NCBI GenBank assembly: GCA_036877525.1
Contig: JAZGTH010000107.1
Coordinates: forward strand, 1,538,501 to 1,602,500
DNA from: Chromobotia macracanthus
Lineage: Eukaryota; Chordata; Actinopteri; Cypriniformes; Botiidae
Reading direction: 5' to 3'
DNA length: 64,000 bases
The position numbers were made by a program, and so were the translations under genes. Below are positions 1 through 14,500 of this stretch, piece after piece. The stretch's first letter is position 1. Each line of letters begins with the position of its first letter. The notes under the pieces are model-generated. The model was not told where the DNA came from. It saw only the letters and a list, made by a program, of their open reading frames with translations, and did no database searches.

Positions 1-3000
1 AAACACCAAAGGGGTGTCAGATCACCTTTGCTATTTTCTAACCCCAAGGGTATTTATTCCAGTACCTCAGACCATAGAGATGAAAACAATAAAAGCTAAA
101 TGGATTACAACATCTTTGCCTGGGTCTGTCTATCTGTCTGTCTTTTGTTTCTCCTTTTTGCTCATTATTTATTTCTCGTTGTTTAGCTTCAGGGCAGGGA
201 CAAAAAAGAACGTTTTTGGTTTTTGTCTTCGGGTTATTCAAGGACTTTTTTGCAAGTATATCCCTCTGTGTTTGAAATATTTTTCTTTACTTGCTTGCTT
301 TCCCTTTTTTTATTGCTTGTTACTTGATTATACTTCTGTGTGTGCGTAAGCATTGATAAAGGCCACGTGTGTGTCTCTGTGTTGTTAGAAACAAACAGTG
401 AAAAGCAATTTTGACAGCATGTTATTAGTTGTGCCTCTATGCAGTAAAGAGAAGACAGCAAATGCAAGAATCTCAATTTCCTTAAAATCAAATTCATTTT
501 TACCTCTCGTGCATGCGGAGATGCACATAAACAAACATCCAGACAAAGGAGCTGTCTTTGAGCTCAGAGATAATACATTGAAGTCAAGTGAGAGGGTTGT
601 GCTAGGCCATTTATTCCAAAACTATTTGCAACAGCTGCCCACTCTAATCAACTTTATTGTAACAAATCACAACAGTTATGAAATTGGTTAGGAATTTCAG
701 TTAGGAAAAAACTGGCTTTCTAAGGTCATGTCATTGCCACGTTTCACGGTAACATAAATGTAATATAAAACTTTGATCTATCTGGTTTATCATTTTTGCC
801 TGTTTATGAATTTATCTGATATGATATCTGATACGGTCATCTTTTAAAGTAACATCTGCCTATTCCAGGACATCACATGAATGATCATGACTGAATATTT
901 GACTGTTCAGTATCTTTACTCCAGTTGCTCAGATGATTGATCAGAATCCCCTTTGGTAAGTTTCAATGACTGAGGCTGGCAGGATATCTTCATGATGGTA
1001 AATAGGTTTATATCTGTTGACTCTGATATTATGTGTGAAGTGATTTTATTACAAAAAGTGAACCATGTAGAGAATTTCCACCAGACATTTTCTCACAAAA
1101 ATACCATGAATGTCTGCAGTGCTTTGTGAATTACAGGCAGCAGTTTTGTTAAGTGCAGGTCTATGTAATCACTTGTTGCTGTTGTTTATAGCCTCTGAGA
1201 GGTTGCTGTCTAATTGAATGGTGAACACACTGGTGATAGAGGTGCCTGCACTGTAAGCATAACGAGGCCTGGGGAAATCAATGGCATTTTCAATCGACTG
1301 CAACTGTAACGAAGGTGCAACAGCTCTAATGAGAATGCGGCATCAGTTTCAATCATTTACAATCTTCTTTTCTCTCCGTTGACAAACAAGTCTCAGCACA
1401 AGGTGTTTACAGAGACTTACACGCAGAGGTTACTTTAAATCCATTCCATCCGAAGGATTAACATAATAGTTCCCTTAAAGGAATACTAAAGATTAAATTC
1501 CAGTGAGGCTGGATCAGCTAACAAACCAAAAAATGTGTTAAGTTGCACTTGTAGAAGCACTAACATACTATGATTGCCCAAGAAGCCTCCATCTAAGTGC
1601 ATAAGTTGTTTGTTTATAATGTGATGTGCTGAAGTTATTTTCACTAATTGGTTGAATGTTTGTTTTATTGAATGCTGTTGAAATTGTTTAATCGAACAGA
1701 ATATTCCTTTATATGGATAGACAAACAAATTGGGTTTTTGGAAATTGATGATTGAGGCCCATTTGTAGGAGAAAACAGTATCTGTTCTTAAAGCCCCCTG
1801 GTGCTAAATACAACAGATATATGCATAGAGGTCAGGTATTTTTTCTAAATCCTTAAGTTGACACAAAGCCTTACACTGCACAACAATCATGTACAGAATA
1901 CAAGTTTTAGCTAAACTTATTAACAAATCAGCTTGTAACTATGCAGCACACATATAAATAGTGTGATGTGATGAGCAATTTAGCTACAAGAAAAGGATGT
2001 TTGTATGACTCACAGCTGTACTCTTTATATAAAGGGTTTTATATAGACAAGGGTTCTGTTGCAAATGTTATATCTGAAACCCCTAAGAGGGTTCAGTTGG
2101 GATACAGAGTCATATCAGGTCATATAGAGTTTAATTAAAAGGAGCCTATATGCTGGCCCCTAGGTCTTCATTTATTTTTCACTTGCTATGGTTAATGTGC
2201 AGTTGGTCTACAGAAAATTACTTAACTCAAAATCATATCATTCAGTTACGCTAACTTTGTACTGTATTCGCTAAGGCAACGTTCAGGCTACAGTCAGTGT
2301 TTACTAGCACGTGTAGCCTATCTTTCAAGTAGATAATTGTCAAACTGGTACCTTTGATTTTTCTGGTAATGCAGTCTCTGTCTCGCTGTTGTGAGAATTA
2401 AACAGAATGTATGTGTAATAAGAGAGTTGGCTCTTATTATGTTGGCTCAACTAACTGAATTGTGCACCGAACTGTATTCTAACTGCATTTTAAACTGGAT
2501 TAACAACTGTATTCTGATGCTGTGTGAATGTAGCTATAGTTTCATGCTCCTTGTATTTTAATAGGTTGTACTGCCAATGATGCTGTTTTCATCCAAAGAC
2601 ATCAGATCTGATGTAAGATCAATTTTTATTGACTTCCATTAAGCTGATGGTCAAGCCTCAGGGTACTGCATACATCTGAATAATTATGGAACATTTCAAA
2701 TAACTGCTATGTAATGGAAATTATTCCAGAGTTTGGAGGCTGCAAAAGCAAAACTAAGTTAAAAGGTCTCTCCAGACTGCACAGAGAGAAAATACTTTAA
2801 CAAGTATTTGCAATATCTATTGCTCTCATGACATTTGGTGAACATAAATAAAGTTAGATCATGATAGAATTGAACAGCCTACCTCTTCCAAATGTTATTA
2901 ATGTTGGCCTTTAGCAATGTTATTAGCAATACCTCATATTGATATAAAATACAATGGTGTGTAAATCAGCATGCTGTTAGATGCATGCTACACAGAAGGC

Positions 3001-5414
3001 TCAACAGATAAATGAGTAAACCGGCTAATGAGTCTGCACAGAGATGAATGTCCGTTTTCATTTTCAGTATGGAAATGTGTATGTGTAGGGAATGTGTGTT
3101 TGTAGATTGGGTGTCTAAAAATGGCATGTGTTTATGGTATTATAATTCAGTGCTAGTAACAGAAATCCACTTCTGTCAAGACTTCCATACTAATGAGATC
3201 AATTGCTGCCCATTTTAATTGTTTTTTCTTTCATTCTTTTTCTTTACCAGCTGTCTCATAGGGCAAGCATAACATTCTAAGACTTAATTGCTAGAGAGGG
3301 AGAACAAGGCAGTAAAGGGATTTACGTCAAAAGAGCTTTCTGTTACCAAACAAATAACACTTTTTCCCACACAATCAAACAAATGTCAATTAGCAAGCAT
3401 CACATGCTCTTCCTCAATTAAGTGGATGGAATTCTAACACACGTCACTGTTCAGAGACCTGTGAAATAAAAGATAACTGAGGTTTCAAAGTGTCAGGGCC
3501 TTCTGTCATTTTTCCAATTAAAGACCATGATCCACTAATAAAATAAAAGCAGTTATTACACTGGGAGCACTGTCTGTTGTTTTTTTTTTTGAGAGCTTGG
3601 TTTTCTGCAGGATTTCAGTTGGATTAGAAGAATCCACTGAGAAAACGTGGTTTGTTGTTTTTGTTTTTTGACAACTTGCAAATTTACTTTGGCAAAGACC
3701 CCCTTCTGATTGACATCCGTGCAGCTTTGCTCACATAATGTCCGGGCATCATGGACATTCTAAACATTCCACACAGATTCATAGGTAACAGATTCTAGAT
3801 TGTATTTTTGTCATTTCAGTTCTGTTGTCGGTACTGTCAAATTGTCATAAAAGTAATCTAGCATGAAATAGAAGAGAAAAAACAATAGCCTGTATAGCTT
3901 GAAAATGGGATAATAGACTAATATTTGATTGCCGGCAGCAAAACACACTCATATACTCATGTTAGCGCAATACAGTGCCTAACAAAATAATCTAGAAAAC
4001 ATGCAGCTCTACTTACCATTTCACTTTGAATGCACAAATATCCTACTGCAATATCAATATCCTAATGTAAGATATGATAAAATCTGGATTAATTCAGTAG
4101 GATTTGCAATATTCATTTTTAATATTCAGAACAAGCAAAGATACTTGATGGATTTTGATTTTTATTTGCAATCAGTACGACATACACAATCATTTTACAC
4201 AAAAAAGTGGCAGCTTACAAATTTCAAGGATGTGTTTCAGTTCAGACCCAGGGTGAGGTAGGATCAAGAGGATCTTTACATGTTGGAAATGAGGTTGTAA
4301 ATGTGACAATTACTGTAAATGGCACAAGATGCGTCACTGCAGATTCATGTACTCACACTAGACTGTTACCTAAAGCTACAACAAGATTTTAACTCAAATT
4401 CTTTCATTAGAATTTTGTCTTTTGAATAAAAGGGTCTGGGCATTACTGACTCACCTCAACACTGTCTCAGTTTCTCTACATAAGAAACCCTTTGGGTAAG
4501 AAACCCAACGCTTTATGAAGCTCAGTTTGAACATATTTATATAGATATTGTACAGCTTAAGTGCTTTGGCATGGTTTTTCATAACCCTCCAGTTAAAAAA
4601 TCTGACAGCTACAGTAGGTGCATTGAGACAGTTAATGGCACAGCAGGTATTTAATATGTTCTTATGTAGGATTAAACATTGATCACTCATGCTCTGCAGA
4701 GAGGACCTGATTTTATGATGAAATTAGACAACAAAGTCTAATAGCTAGTCTAATAGTCTAAAAGATTTTATAAAAGAAAACATGTTATTTCAAACCAAGT
4801 TATGATCACCAAGTTGTTTTATGGGTGTGCATTACAAAGAAGCAGCTTTATATGCATTGTTAAGAAAATTTACAGTCCAACCTGTAAAGTTCCCAAGTTC
4901 CATTTTCCCCTGGCCAGATTAGGAGATCAGGAAGAAAGTTGTTGTTGCCATGGTAACCACATCCCCATTTAATACCAATATTTTTGCTATAGATGAAGTA
5001 TTGCTTTCATCAACAGTCTACATAAACTTGTTAAATAACCTACAGTAAACCACAGTGTCCAATAAACAAACGTTATGACATTATAAACAAAATAATAAAT
5101 ACCTAATGTCATTGAAAAATAAATTTGATCATTTATGACAATATAAGTGCTTATGTGCCTGCATGTCCCAGCCCAAAAACAAAATCTGTATTGACATTTA
5201 TCCTCTATGACCTGAACCTCTTTACGTCTCAGTCTTCTTTATGTTAATGTACCTCCTAAAACTGAAACCCATGTAGCGATAGTGCTTAAAGAAACCAGAC
5301 CCTAGAGGGCCAGTGCAGTCGAGCTGCAAGGAATGGAAGAAAAATACACCCAGCACTGCAAGGCTATTGGTGGGGGTGTTGGTCAACAGTCTGGAATGGA
5401 GTATGGAGGGGGTC
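1..5414. other. Intergenic stretch downstream of mpp3, no gene recognised
   Basis: No open frame here resembles a known protein, and none has convincing splice sites on both sides. The longest frames are under 100 codons. The mpp3 3' UTR must occupy the right end, because mpp3 reads leftwards from its stop codon at 5415-5417. A minus-strand ATTAAA near 4,966-4,971 is a possible weak polyadenylation signal; I see no minus-strand AATAAA between about 5,000 and the stop. Confidence 0.5.
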
Positions 5415-8400
5415 CTAAGCCTTGACCCAGCTCACAGGAACCCAGAAGGTCTCCCGTTCCAATCTCTCCAGGATGCTACGTAGTTCTGCACAGGCACTGG
5501 CAGTGTCTTCTTTAATCAGGACCCGATCCACCAGGTGTCCATACTGCTGATCTATCTGCTGTGCTGACAGACGCATTTCCTGCAGGTCCTCCTCCTGAGA
5601 GACGAGGCAGTAAAAGAAACAGTAGCCAATGAATATGAATGAAGAGAGCAAAATGAACGTGATGGTAGATTTGGCAGCAATTTTCAACAAAAAGTAATCA
5701 AGCTAGCTAAAGCAGGAGATGGATCCTGTGATACATTTGAAATATGAGAAATTTGGCTCATTCTGAAACCAGACAGTCTCTGTAGTTTCATTCTGATTGT
5801 TGTTAGATGATACAGATCTTAGGCTGATTTTCGAGAGGCTGGATGAATTATCCTTCATCAGTGCCTCAGAATTTTCTCGGAGCTGAATGATGTAATGCTG
5901 TGGTCAGACTCACTGTGATTCGCCCGTGTTCACCCCCTCCTGGTGAGGTGGCAGCACTGCGGCGTCTGCGACTCTCCGGGATTCGTGGTTTTACAAAAAT
6001 GACATAAGGCTTAAACTCTGCTGTCCGCAGGGTCTTCAGTGCCTGTGGCAGAGAAAACAACAAGCACTTAGTGGGGAGGGCTTAAATGACACAAACAGAA
6101 AACATGTACCCTGTTGTATGCTCAGAGCTGTTGTTATAACATAATAGAGTCACAGGCTACCTATTTATTTGTCTGTCTGTCTGTCTGTCTGTCGACTAGC
6201 ATTCAAAAAACAACAAACACTGTTCTGTTCAGGAGGGTATATATAAGGTAAATGGAGGAATATAAAATACACAAGGTTTGTATACTTTTATAAACGGGTT
6301 ACAGCTGCAGTAAAATCTAACATTAAAAATGTACACAAGCAAGTTAAAGGTCAATTTTCTCTATGACCATACTAGTGCGTCTTGTCGACAGGGTTACTTG
6401 GTACATGTGTTCTTATATAACTGCTGTGCTTTCTGATAAGTGGCTCCACCTGAAGGATAAACTAGTCAACACATGTGCTATGAATCACTTATTGGTTATG
6501 TAAGATGATCTTTGCAGAAAAGCAATGAAATGAAATATAAAACTTTCATACAAAACATGAACCAGGCCATATGCATTATGCATAATTTAATTTTGTTTCT
6601 GATTATAGTTATGCTGTTTACTTAAAAGTTATAAATGTAGTATTTACAGTTTAGGTCAATAAGAACAGCCTGGGGCAAAGCTGCTGTAATTTACCTCTGG
6701 CTGTACATCCACCAGACACATCTTGTTCTTGGCTTGAACAGAGCGGATGGCTTCTATACTGGTCCCATAAAGATTCTCTTTATACTCCCCATACTCTATA
6801 AATCTACAGACAAACAAGTTAGAGTCATTCATACATATATACACACACTGCTGAAATATAGCGTGTTTTAATGCATGCACGTGTTAATGGGAAAGTAGCT
6901 CTACTAGTGCTGTGTGAGTAACTGCTAGAGGAGCACATCAGTGTCAGTCTATCACTCACTTGTTATTCTGTACATCAGCATCAAATGCCTGTCTGCTCAC
7001 AAAGTGATACTCCACTCCCTCCTTCTCATGACTCTTTTTGGGTCGTGTGGTGTCTGTGATAGAGGACAGAAGCACAGATATAAAGGGAAGCATTCAGGAA
7101 CTTTTGAACCTAAATTTGAAATTTCATTTGGAGATTATGAACTTAAAATCACAGATATTCTGTAACCATTTTTTTTAAACAGCAAATTCTGCAACGTAAT
7201 ACTGTATTTAAAAAATGAAATGTCTTTGCGGTATTTATTTTTTATTACTGAAAATAATGTGGTGTTTATAACAGACTTTTTAAGACTTTTTAAGTGCATA
7301 AATTGTCATATAAGGGTTATGTTAGTATGTTAGTGGTTTGTTATAGATTTGTAAAAACAAATCTGTCATTTTTATTCTGAATAGGAGGTATGGCAAGACC
7401 TACGGGGCACAGCCACAGCGTAACGATGGGAATTTTCCGCAATCACTTTCTGCTTGAGTTCGTTGATGCGTGCTCCCAGAGAACCTGTACACAGAGATAG
7501 ATCAGCAGTTAAAATAATTCCATTTATCTTTCTCTTAGAGTAAATGAACTTCAACTCAGGTGTCTTGTACATTTTAAAGCTGAGTAAAATAATTATTGCC
7601 ACCAGGGGTCAGTGTTATCATTAAAATGTGTAATGCAGTGACCTGAGTTCTTATGCTGTACACAATGTGGTTCTGGAAGGTACTTCAGACCAGTTTTCGT
7701 AATGTTTTTTAATTATGTTTCACAAGCTTAACTCTTTTGTTCCAGATTTGGTTGTTAGGGATTTGTTTACAAATTTTTACACATTTTCTTAGAACAAATA
7801 ATACTCATGCCAAGATTAACTAGCTATGCATCCTTGTTCTGAATGCCAAGTCTTATTTTTAATGGCGCTTAAAAGGACACAGGGACAAATTAATTAGGCT
7901 GTTGCTAGCTTTGAAAAACAGTATGAATTTGGACCGCCACCATGCATTAAATTATGTAAGCATGTTACAAAATCACTCATTTGAACATTTGTACTTAATT
8001 TCCAGGAAATCTAAAGAAAATGTAATTGTTTACACATTAATTTACAATGTAAACATTAAAAGCAGGATAGGTGATTTTTTTGCAGAAACATTTTTGGTTA
8101 GGCTGGTTAAAAGTCTCTTCACATCCTGACTAACTAGTCTAAATATGTTTATACTTTCTGTGGAAAGTGCAGGAGCATAAAATGTTCATCCAATCATTGC
8201 ATTTGGTCCGAATGTAATGATAAGATGTCATACTTGCCTGTCAAACTATTTGTGTTCTAGCTTGCTATTGCTAGTCTATCCAAAATTTCCTACCCCATCT
8301 TTCAGCCCTATGGCTTTATGATATGTTATATTGTCTTACCAATGAGAACCACTAATCGGGGCCTCTCATTGGGCCTCTGCTGGTAGCGTGTCACTTCTTC

Positions 8401-8501
8401 ATAGGTCACGAACTCTGTCTTATTCTGGTCTGAAACATTGGCATCCCCTGCAGAACCGCGACGATCCTTTCGACTTAAACGAAAACTTCTTCGCAGACCA
8501 G
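5415..8501 (-). CDS. mpp3: mpp3 exons 13-18: guanylate-kinase-like domain and C-terminus
   Basis: Exons: 8501-8340, 7484-7404, 7053-6960, 6803-6695, 6042-5914, 5594-5415. Exon 13 starts AGLRRSFRLSRK and ends RPRLVVLIG, the first GK strand. The P-loop equivalent reads IGSLGARI, lacking the GxxGxGK signature of true guanylate kinases, so this is a protein-binding GK, as in MAGUKs generally. Later motifs are HTTRPKKSHEKEGVEYHFVS, GEYKENLYGTS, CLVDVQPE, LRTAEFKPYVIFVKP and WVPVSWVKA followed by TAG. A basic insert (SRRRRSAATSPGGG) follows the FVKP motif, where human MPP3 also has a variable insert. Confidence 0.95.
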
Positions 8502-11500
8502 CTGAGATGAAGAACACATAACAAATCAGACTGTATATTTTTATTTAAAGCCAAGATACAATAAAAACTATTAATTTTATGTATTAATATTTTATTTATC
8601 TGGAACACATATTTTGTGGAATTCATAAAATCTAATTCATAAAAGCTATTATTGTGTAAAGACAATTAAATGTAAGCTCTAATTAAAATTACTAACCAAA
8701 TGTAGAACTTTATAGTATTGCTATGGCAACTAAGGGTAACATTAAGGTAACTGATAGAGAAAAGAATATTAAAGTAGCAATACAGAACTTTTGCCTCTCT
8801 ATTGCCATCCCTGGTTGAAACATAAAATTGCAAGTTACTTAAGTTTTATTAATGTGTATGGCTAGTCTAAATTCTAAGCAACTGTACAAAGAACAAGCTA
8901 CAAATCCTCAGCACCTAGACATGCGATTTAGGAGCTGGTCATTCTTTCTGTTTATAGATGTGATATAACCAAGCGGACGCATGATGTCAAACTGACATAT
9001 CCTGTGAAATCAAACCTGACAGCTCCAATTATAAATCAATATTATACATTTACTGTTGTGATTTAGGCTAAGGTACAGGAGGAGACAAACTGAACAAAAA
9101 ATGTTCTGTACTTGCTCCACTGATTTTAATAAATGGACCAAATAAGTTGTATACAGCTTCAAAACCAAACATTATTCTTCATAAAGCTGCTTTGGAAGAA
9201 TGCATTGTGAAAAGCATTAGATAATTAATTTGAATTGAACAGAGAAAATAGATACACCATAATCTAATGATCATCCTTGAACCTACTGCCTAGCAGCTCT
9301 ACTGACAATATGAGCAACAATGTAAAGTGTGTCATTTATCAGGGCATGATGTTAGTGTTGGTAACTGTGTGGGAAGAACAAGCACAATACCTGAGTAAAA
9401 ATCCCAGGAAAACACCTGGCCACAGGAGGGTGCCACTGTATTGCACTTTGAAGAGACTACAATGCGCATTAGACCACCTCACACTTGTGGATACACCACA
9501 CTCTGCCCTCAACAACTGACCCACAATAAACCTAATCATACTTTAACTACTAAAATCATATATGACTCACCATAAACTAGTAAATTCTGCATCAGTTCTA
9601 CTTTCACTGATGAAACAGTGGCTACCCTGTTAGCAGTCCCACATGGAATCTGCCAAATTTTTCATATTTTCGTATATATTTTCATATAATCTGCAGAACG
9701 GATTTAAACCTGGTAAAATATATTGAATGAAGCAGAAATACTCTTTGCTAGCTAAAACTGGTACACTGTCAGAAACATAAGCTAAAGCTATAAATGTTGC
9801 ATGTCACTGGTAATATGTAGATAAGGTACAAAATGACATTTCCAACTGATGTTACAGTGTACAGTAGATATACTCTTTTAAGGGTGTTGCCCAGTACATG
9901 CTAATATACATTTTTTTCTGACAGTGTAAGATAAAAGTATTTAAAATGTGCAGAACCTGATCAATTTTGCAGAATTCTGGAGGTAGGCAGATTCCATATA
10001 AATGTATAAATGAACATTAAATGAATAAATGATATTTGGATAATGGATTGTAGGTCAGTGGATAAGGGCTGAGAGTTGTCATCACACACATTAGCTATCA
10101 CACACTTGACTCAGTGAGTGAGTGCACAGTCAATCGTGCAGGGTGGAATGTGCAGAGTGTCCAATAGCAGGGCAACAGCCTTACAGTGGCTTTAAAGAGT
10201 GGGTTTTGTTCAGGGAGGGGGAAGCAGCAGAGGAATATATTTAAAAAGAAAGGGGTAAAGGAGATGTATTACCTGCCAGAGGGGAGGAAGGTCTTTTCAC
10301 CTAGTTTCAGCTAAGACTTGGTCACATTTAAATGATCAAGGATGGGGGACAATTTACCACAAGAATTTCCCACAGATTTTTTTCGCACATGCTGTTTAGG
10401 TTCTTTTAGCGCCAAGTTTACTGAAGGTATTATGCAAATCATGTTTAGTGAATTCATCCCTCAGTGTTTTAAATATCATTGCTACACCTATTCAACTGCA
10501 TTCACGGATCAGATTCCAAATTATTTTGTCAAGCTCAGCTTCACAGACTGGTGTGTTAGGGTAAAGCTGAGCACATGAAAAGAGATTCATCTGTCTGCAG
10601 ATTCTCTCCATTTGAAGCTATTCCTGCAGCTAGTACATCAGAGGCTCTGAAAATAGCATGACAGACGGAGAAAGATCAAACACCATATGAATGAATATCA
10701 CAGTCGCCTACGACATCACTTCCTTTCTTCTCTCACAACAGCTTCTCAAATTAACACTCATTAACTAATGAGACTTGAAACATGCTAGATGTGTTGCTCA
10801 CATTTTTAACACCACTTGCACTCTCTCTGCATTTCTCTCTCACTTTGTCTCTTTTTTTTGTCTTCTTTTTGTATATATTTATATACTGCATATGGCAACT
10901 TGGATTGCAGATAGATAACATTGCAGTATTAGTTCAGTGTTTGTTAGGCAGATTTCTGTATGTTGCAATGGACTATTTATTCTTAGTGAAAGCTGTATAT
11001 ACGTTAAATAATTATATAAGATATTTACTCAATATTTCAGTATACCAACGTTTTATATCATTTTAACCCATTGTTACTAGGAATGTGTTTATTTGGCAAG
11101 TACCTATGTAAAGTAACTAACAAGATCAGCCAATCATAGTGAGCCAATCTATCTATAATGTATTTATAAACACAAAATTAACCCATTTTTAGCAGCCTGC
11201 CTCCTTGTCTCTCCACTAAGGAAACTTCAATTCACCAGTGCTGACCATTATCTCCAATCTAAACTGCCCTCCTGAAGAGATCTTCCTTAGCTCTGGTCCC
11301 TTAACAACCTCTTGGCACAAAAGCAGGCAGCAACCAAAGCACAATCGGGCAAAAGGTTAGTACAGCATATCAGGCACAGGGTAGAGGAGAGGGCATGCAG
11401 GTTCTCACCTATGTACTGTCCATTGAAATAGCCCTCACAGTCACAGTCCTCTGTAGGGAGGCAAGCAGGGAGAGAGGGAGTGAGCAGAGGAAACCAGGAG

Positions 11501-14500
11501 AGAGGGAGGAGGGCACTAGAGTTAGGCTGCAGAACTACAGTTAGACAAGCAGGTTTAAACAGTAGGCAGGCAGGTGGGCAGCAGGTATTTCAGTATGTGG
11601 TGGTCGTGGGGGGGTCTGTTATTTCCAGAAAGTTAATGATGGTGGATTATACTATATATGTTAGAAAACAGTTCATTCAAAAATGAAATCTGTCATTATC
11701 TGCATGATTCTCTTTATTTTCTGAACACAAAATCTGTTTGGCTCCTTAGAATAAATTCACTACAGTACAATAAAATTACAGTCATTATTCACTATAATCC
11801 CCCTACAGAGAACTGTTGCTCCCAGATCACCGAAAGCTACTGTACTGTATAAATAAAGCTACTCTATCATGGCTTTAGAACACATAACAGCACACAAGTC
11901 GTTTTATCTGTTAGGTTTAAAAGAGAAAGAACATTAACTATTCACTATGAATTGACCACAGAAAATAATAAATAAATAATGACAGAATGTTCATTTTTGG
12001 GTGAAACATTATCAGATCTGGGAATTAAAGGCATGAGTGAAAACAGTGACTGATTATGCCCCTAATATAAAATGAGGTCTTAGATTAAGACTGTTACAGA
12101 TGAAAAATGAATGCACTGGAACATCACTTGACAGCTGAAAACAATATAAGGAAAAAACTGGAAACATTTAAAAAAGTAGAGATTAAACAATAAAGAGATG
12201 AAGAGCCATCTGAGATATCACCCCATTTGTTTAAACAGTTAACAGTGCAGTAGAGATGAAAAAACATATGATAAAGAAGATGGCATTAAAGTGAAGATGT
12301 CTTTGTCTTTTGTTATATTACCCTGAACCTCTACTGTAATATCAGGGCGATTTATCACATACAGTTATATACAGAATATAACCAGCAGTGACATGTAAAT
12401 AATACTGAAATACCATGATGAAACCATGATGGTAATTACTAGGTCAGAGGAAAATACTAAAAAGAATTTGATGAAAAATGAATGATTCATGGTTAATTGA
12501 AATATAATTTTTACACATAATTGGGGTCTCTGGGAACACAAACATACAGAAAATCACAGCAGAATATGAGGGTTAAATAAATAAAAAATTAGAAATTGAA
12601 AATTAGAACATTGAAATGTACTAAGTGCTTGGGAGACTCTCTATTTGTGTGTGTGTGAGTACAGTAGAACAGCAGTATTAGTAGTATGTTCCGATTCACT
12701 GAGCTATTAAAGTTGCATATGAGCTCTGAACTAGAGGACCCACCTTTATCACATCCCTGGTCATCTGGGGTTTGCAGTAATCAGAAATGAAAAAATATCA
12801 TATCAGATTTCTAAACACTGATCCTGGTGCCTGGAGTTGTAATGGTAAAAGTTTTTTTATTATTATATCATAAATAATGTGTGTGTGAGAGACACAGAGA
12901 GAGAGAGAGAGACAGAGAAAGAGACAGAGAGAGAGAGATGTTGCTGAGTTCCAGATGTGTCTGTTCTCTAATCAGTTTAGATTACTGAACATGAAGCACC
13001 TTCTTGTATCTCAATATTCACCGGGCAGCCAAATGCATATTAGTCAAAACTAAATAATGATTGAAGGGGTTTTCAGTGAGGAAATGTAAATACTTACAGA
13101 CAGCTTTTTTCGGAGATTTGGATTTTTGAAGAGAGCCCATTTTTATTCTGTAGGCTAATCGCCTGAGGGAGAAAAACATTTAATGAGAACTTCAAAGAGT
13201 GAGATACATGAAATCCTGATAATCATGTCTTGTCCAGTTTCTACAATAGTCTGATTTGATACTCCTGGAGCTGAGAAATGCTACTGAGTGAGATCAAACA
13301 AACTCACTGATGAGTAAAACTCCCATTCTTAGTATGAGAGAATATCTAGCCAAGATGCACCCTACTGAGATGAAACAGGAGAAAAGACAGCTGGTCCATC
13401 TCTTCCTAGTAAGAAATACAGGGGATCATTTTAAGATCTAGAATTTAGAATTAATCCTGTTAATTTAACCTAAAGGAACCACAGCGTTGAGAGACTGTTG
13501 TATTAATTTGAGACTACAGATAACAATTGTGCAGCATCCACAGTATCCATCTCAGTATCCAACAAGACTGACCATCAGAATATTCACTCAGATGTTTTGT
13601 GGCTCTGGGTCAGAAAGGCAATTGTATCTTTTAATAGAAACACATTAGTTGATTATATAGTCTTACTGATATAACAAATCAGACTATTGTTTTTTAAAAG
13701 CATTACTGAAAAGACCATCATAAATACAACACTTATTTTTGCCTGTATTACAGACACAGTCCAGCTTCAGTAACCTGGGTTAAATTGTCATGCTAATGGA
13801 CACAATGGGCTCCTGTCTCACCTCTTGCAGGGATCAAATCAGCAGCCTTCCAACTGACAGCCCTGAGCTTTAACTACTACACCACACCAGCCTCATGTTA
13901 CAATGCATTACATTACAGTTTTATGAAAATTACACAGCTCTGATGTAGTAGTTCTTTATGTTTTAGGGGCTTTTTGTCCCACCTCTCCTGAAACAGTTTG
14001 GATGGGATGAGTCCTGCACGCAGGTTGCCGTCTCCCACTCTCTTGGCCTGCCACCAGGTCTTATCATCCTGACTGACCACCTGCAGGATGTCACCTCTTT
14101 TAAATGGAAGCCCCGCCTCCTGGCATGGTGTGGCCTTGTCCTCTAATGGGGTGTAATCAAAAAGCGCCCGCATGTAGACCTAGAGAAGTTACACAGTTAC
14201 TTAATTATGAGGCAGTGGCCGATGAAAACTGTATAGATTTTGGGGTTTCTAAATTTAATGGTCCTCTTTTGTTTTAACAGTCATTTACCTTGCTCTCCCT
14301 CAGCTTGTCTTCCTCTTTGATCGCTGGGATGATCTTCAGTGTGATAGACCCTTGAGATTGAGACTAAGAAAGAAACAGCTTGGTTGTTTGATTCATTTTT
14401 AATTCTTTTATTGTTTGATCACAACAATAAGGAATTATGGTTAGAAGAAGGAAGCGGTCCAGAAGGAAAGTATTACCAGCAGTTGACTGATCTCATCTGG

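Noticed and set aside
10273..10300. Exon-like AG-to-GT interval in mpp3 intron 12
   Set aside because: At 28 nt it would break the frame between the GQYIG and AGLRRSF exons, which join perfectly without it.
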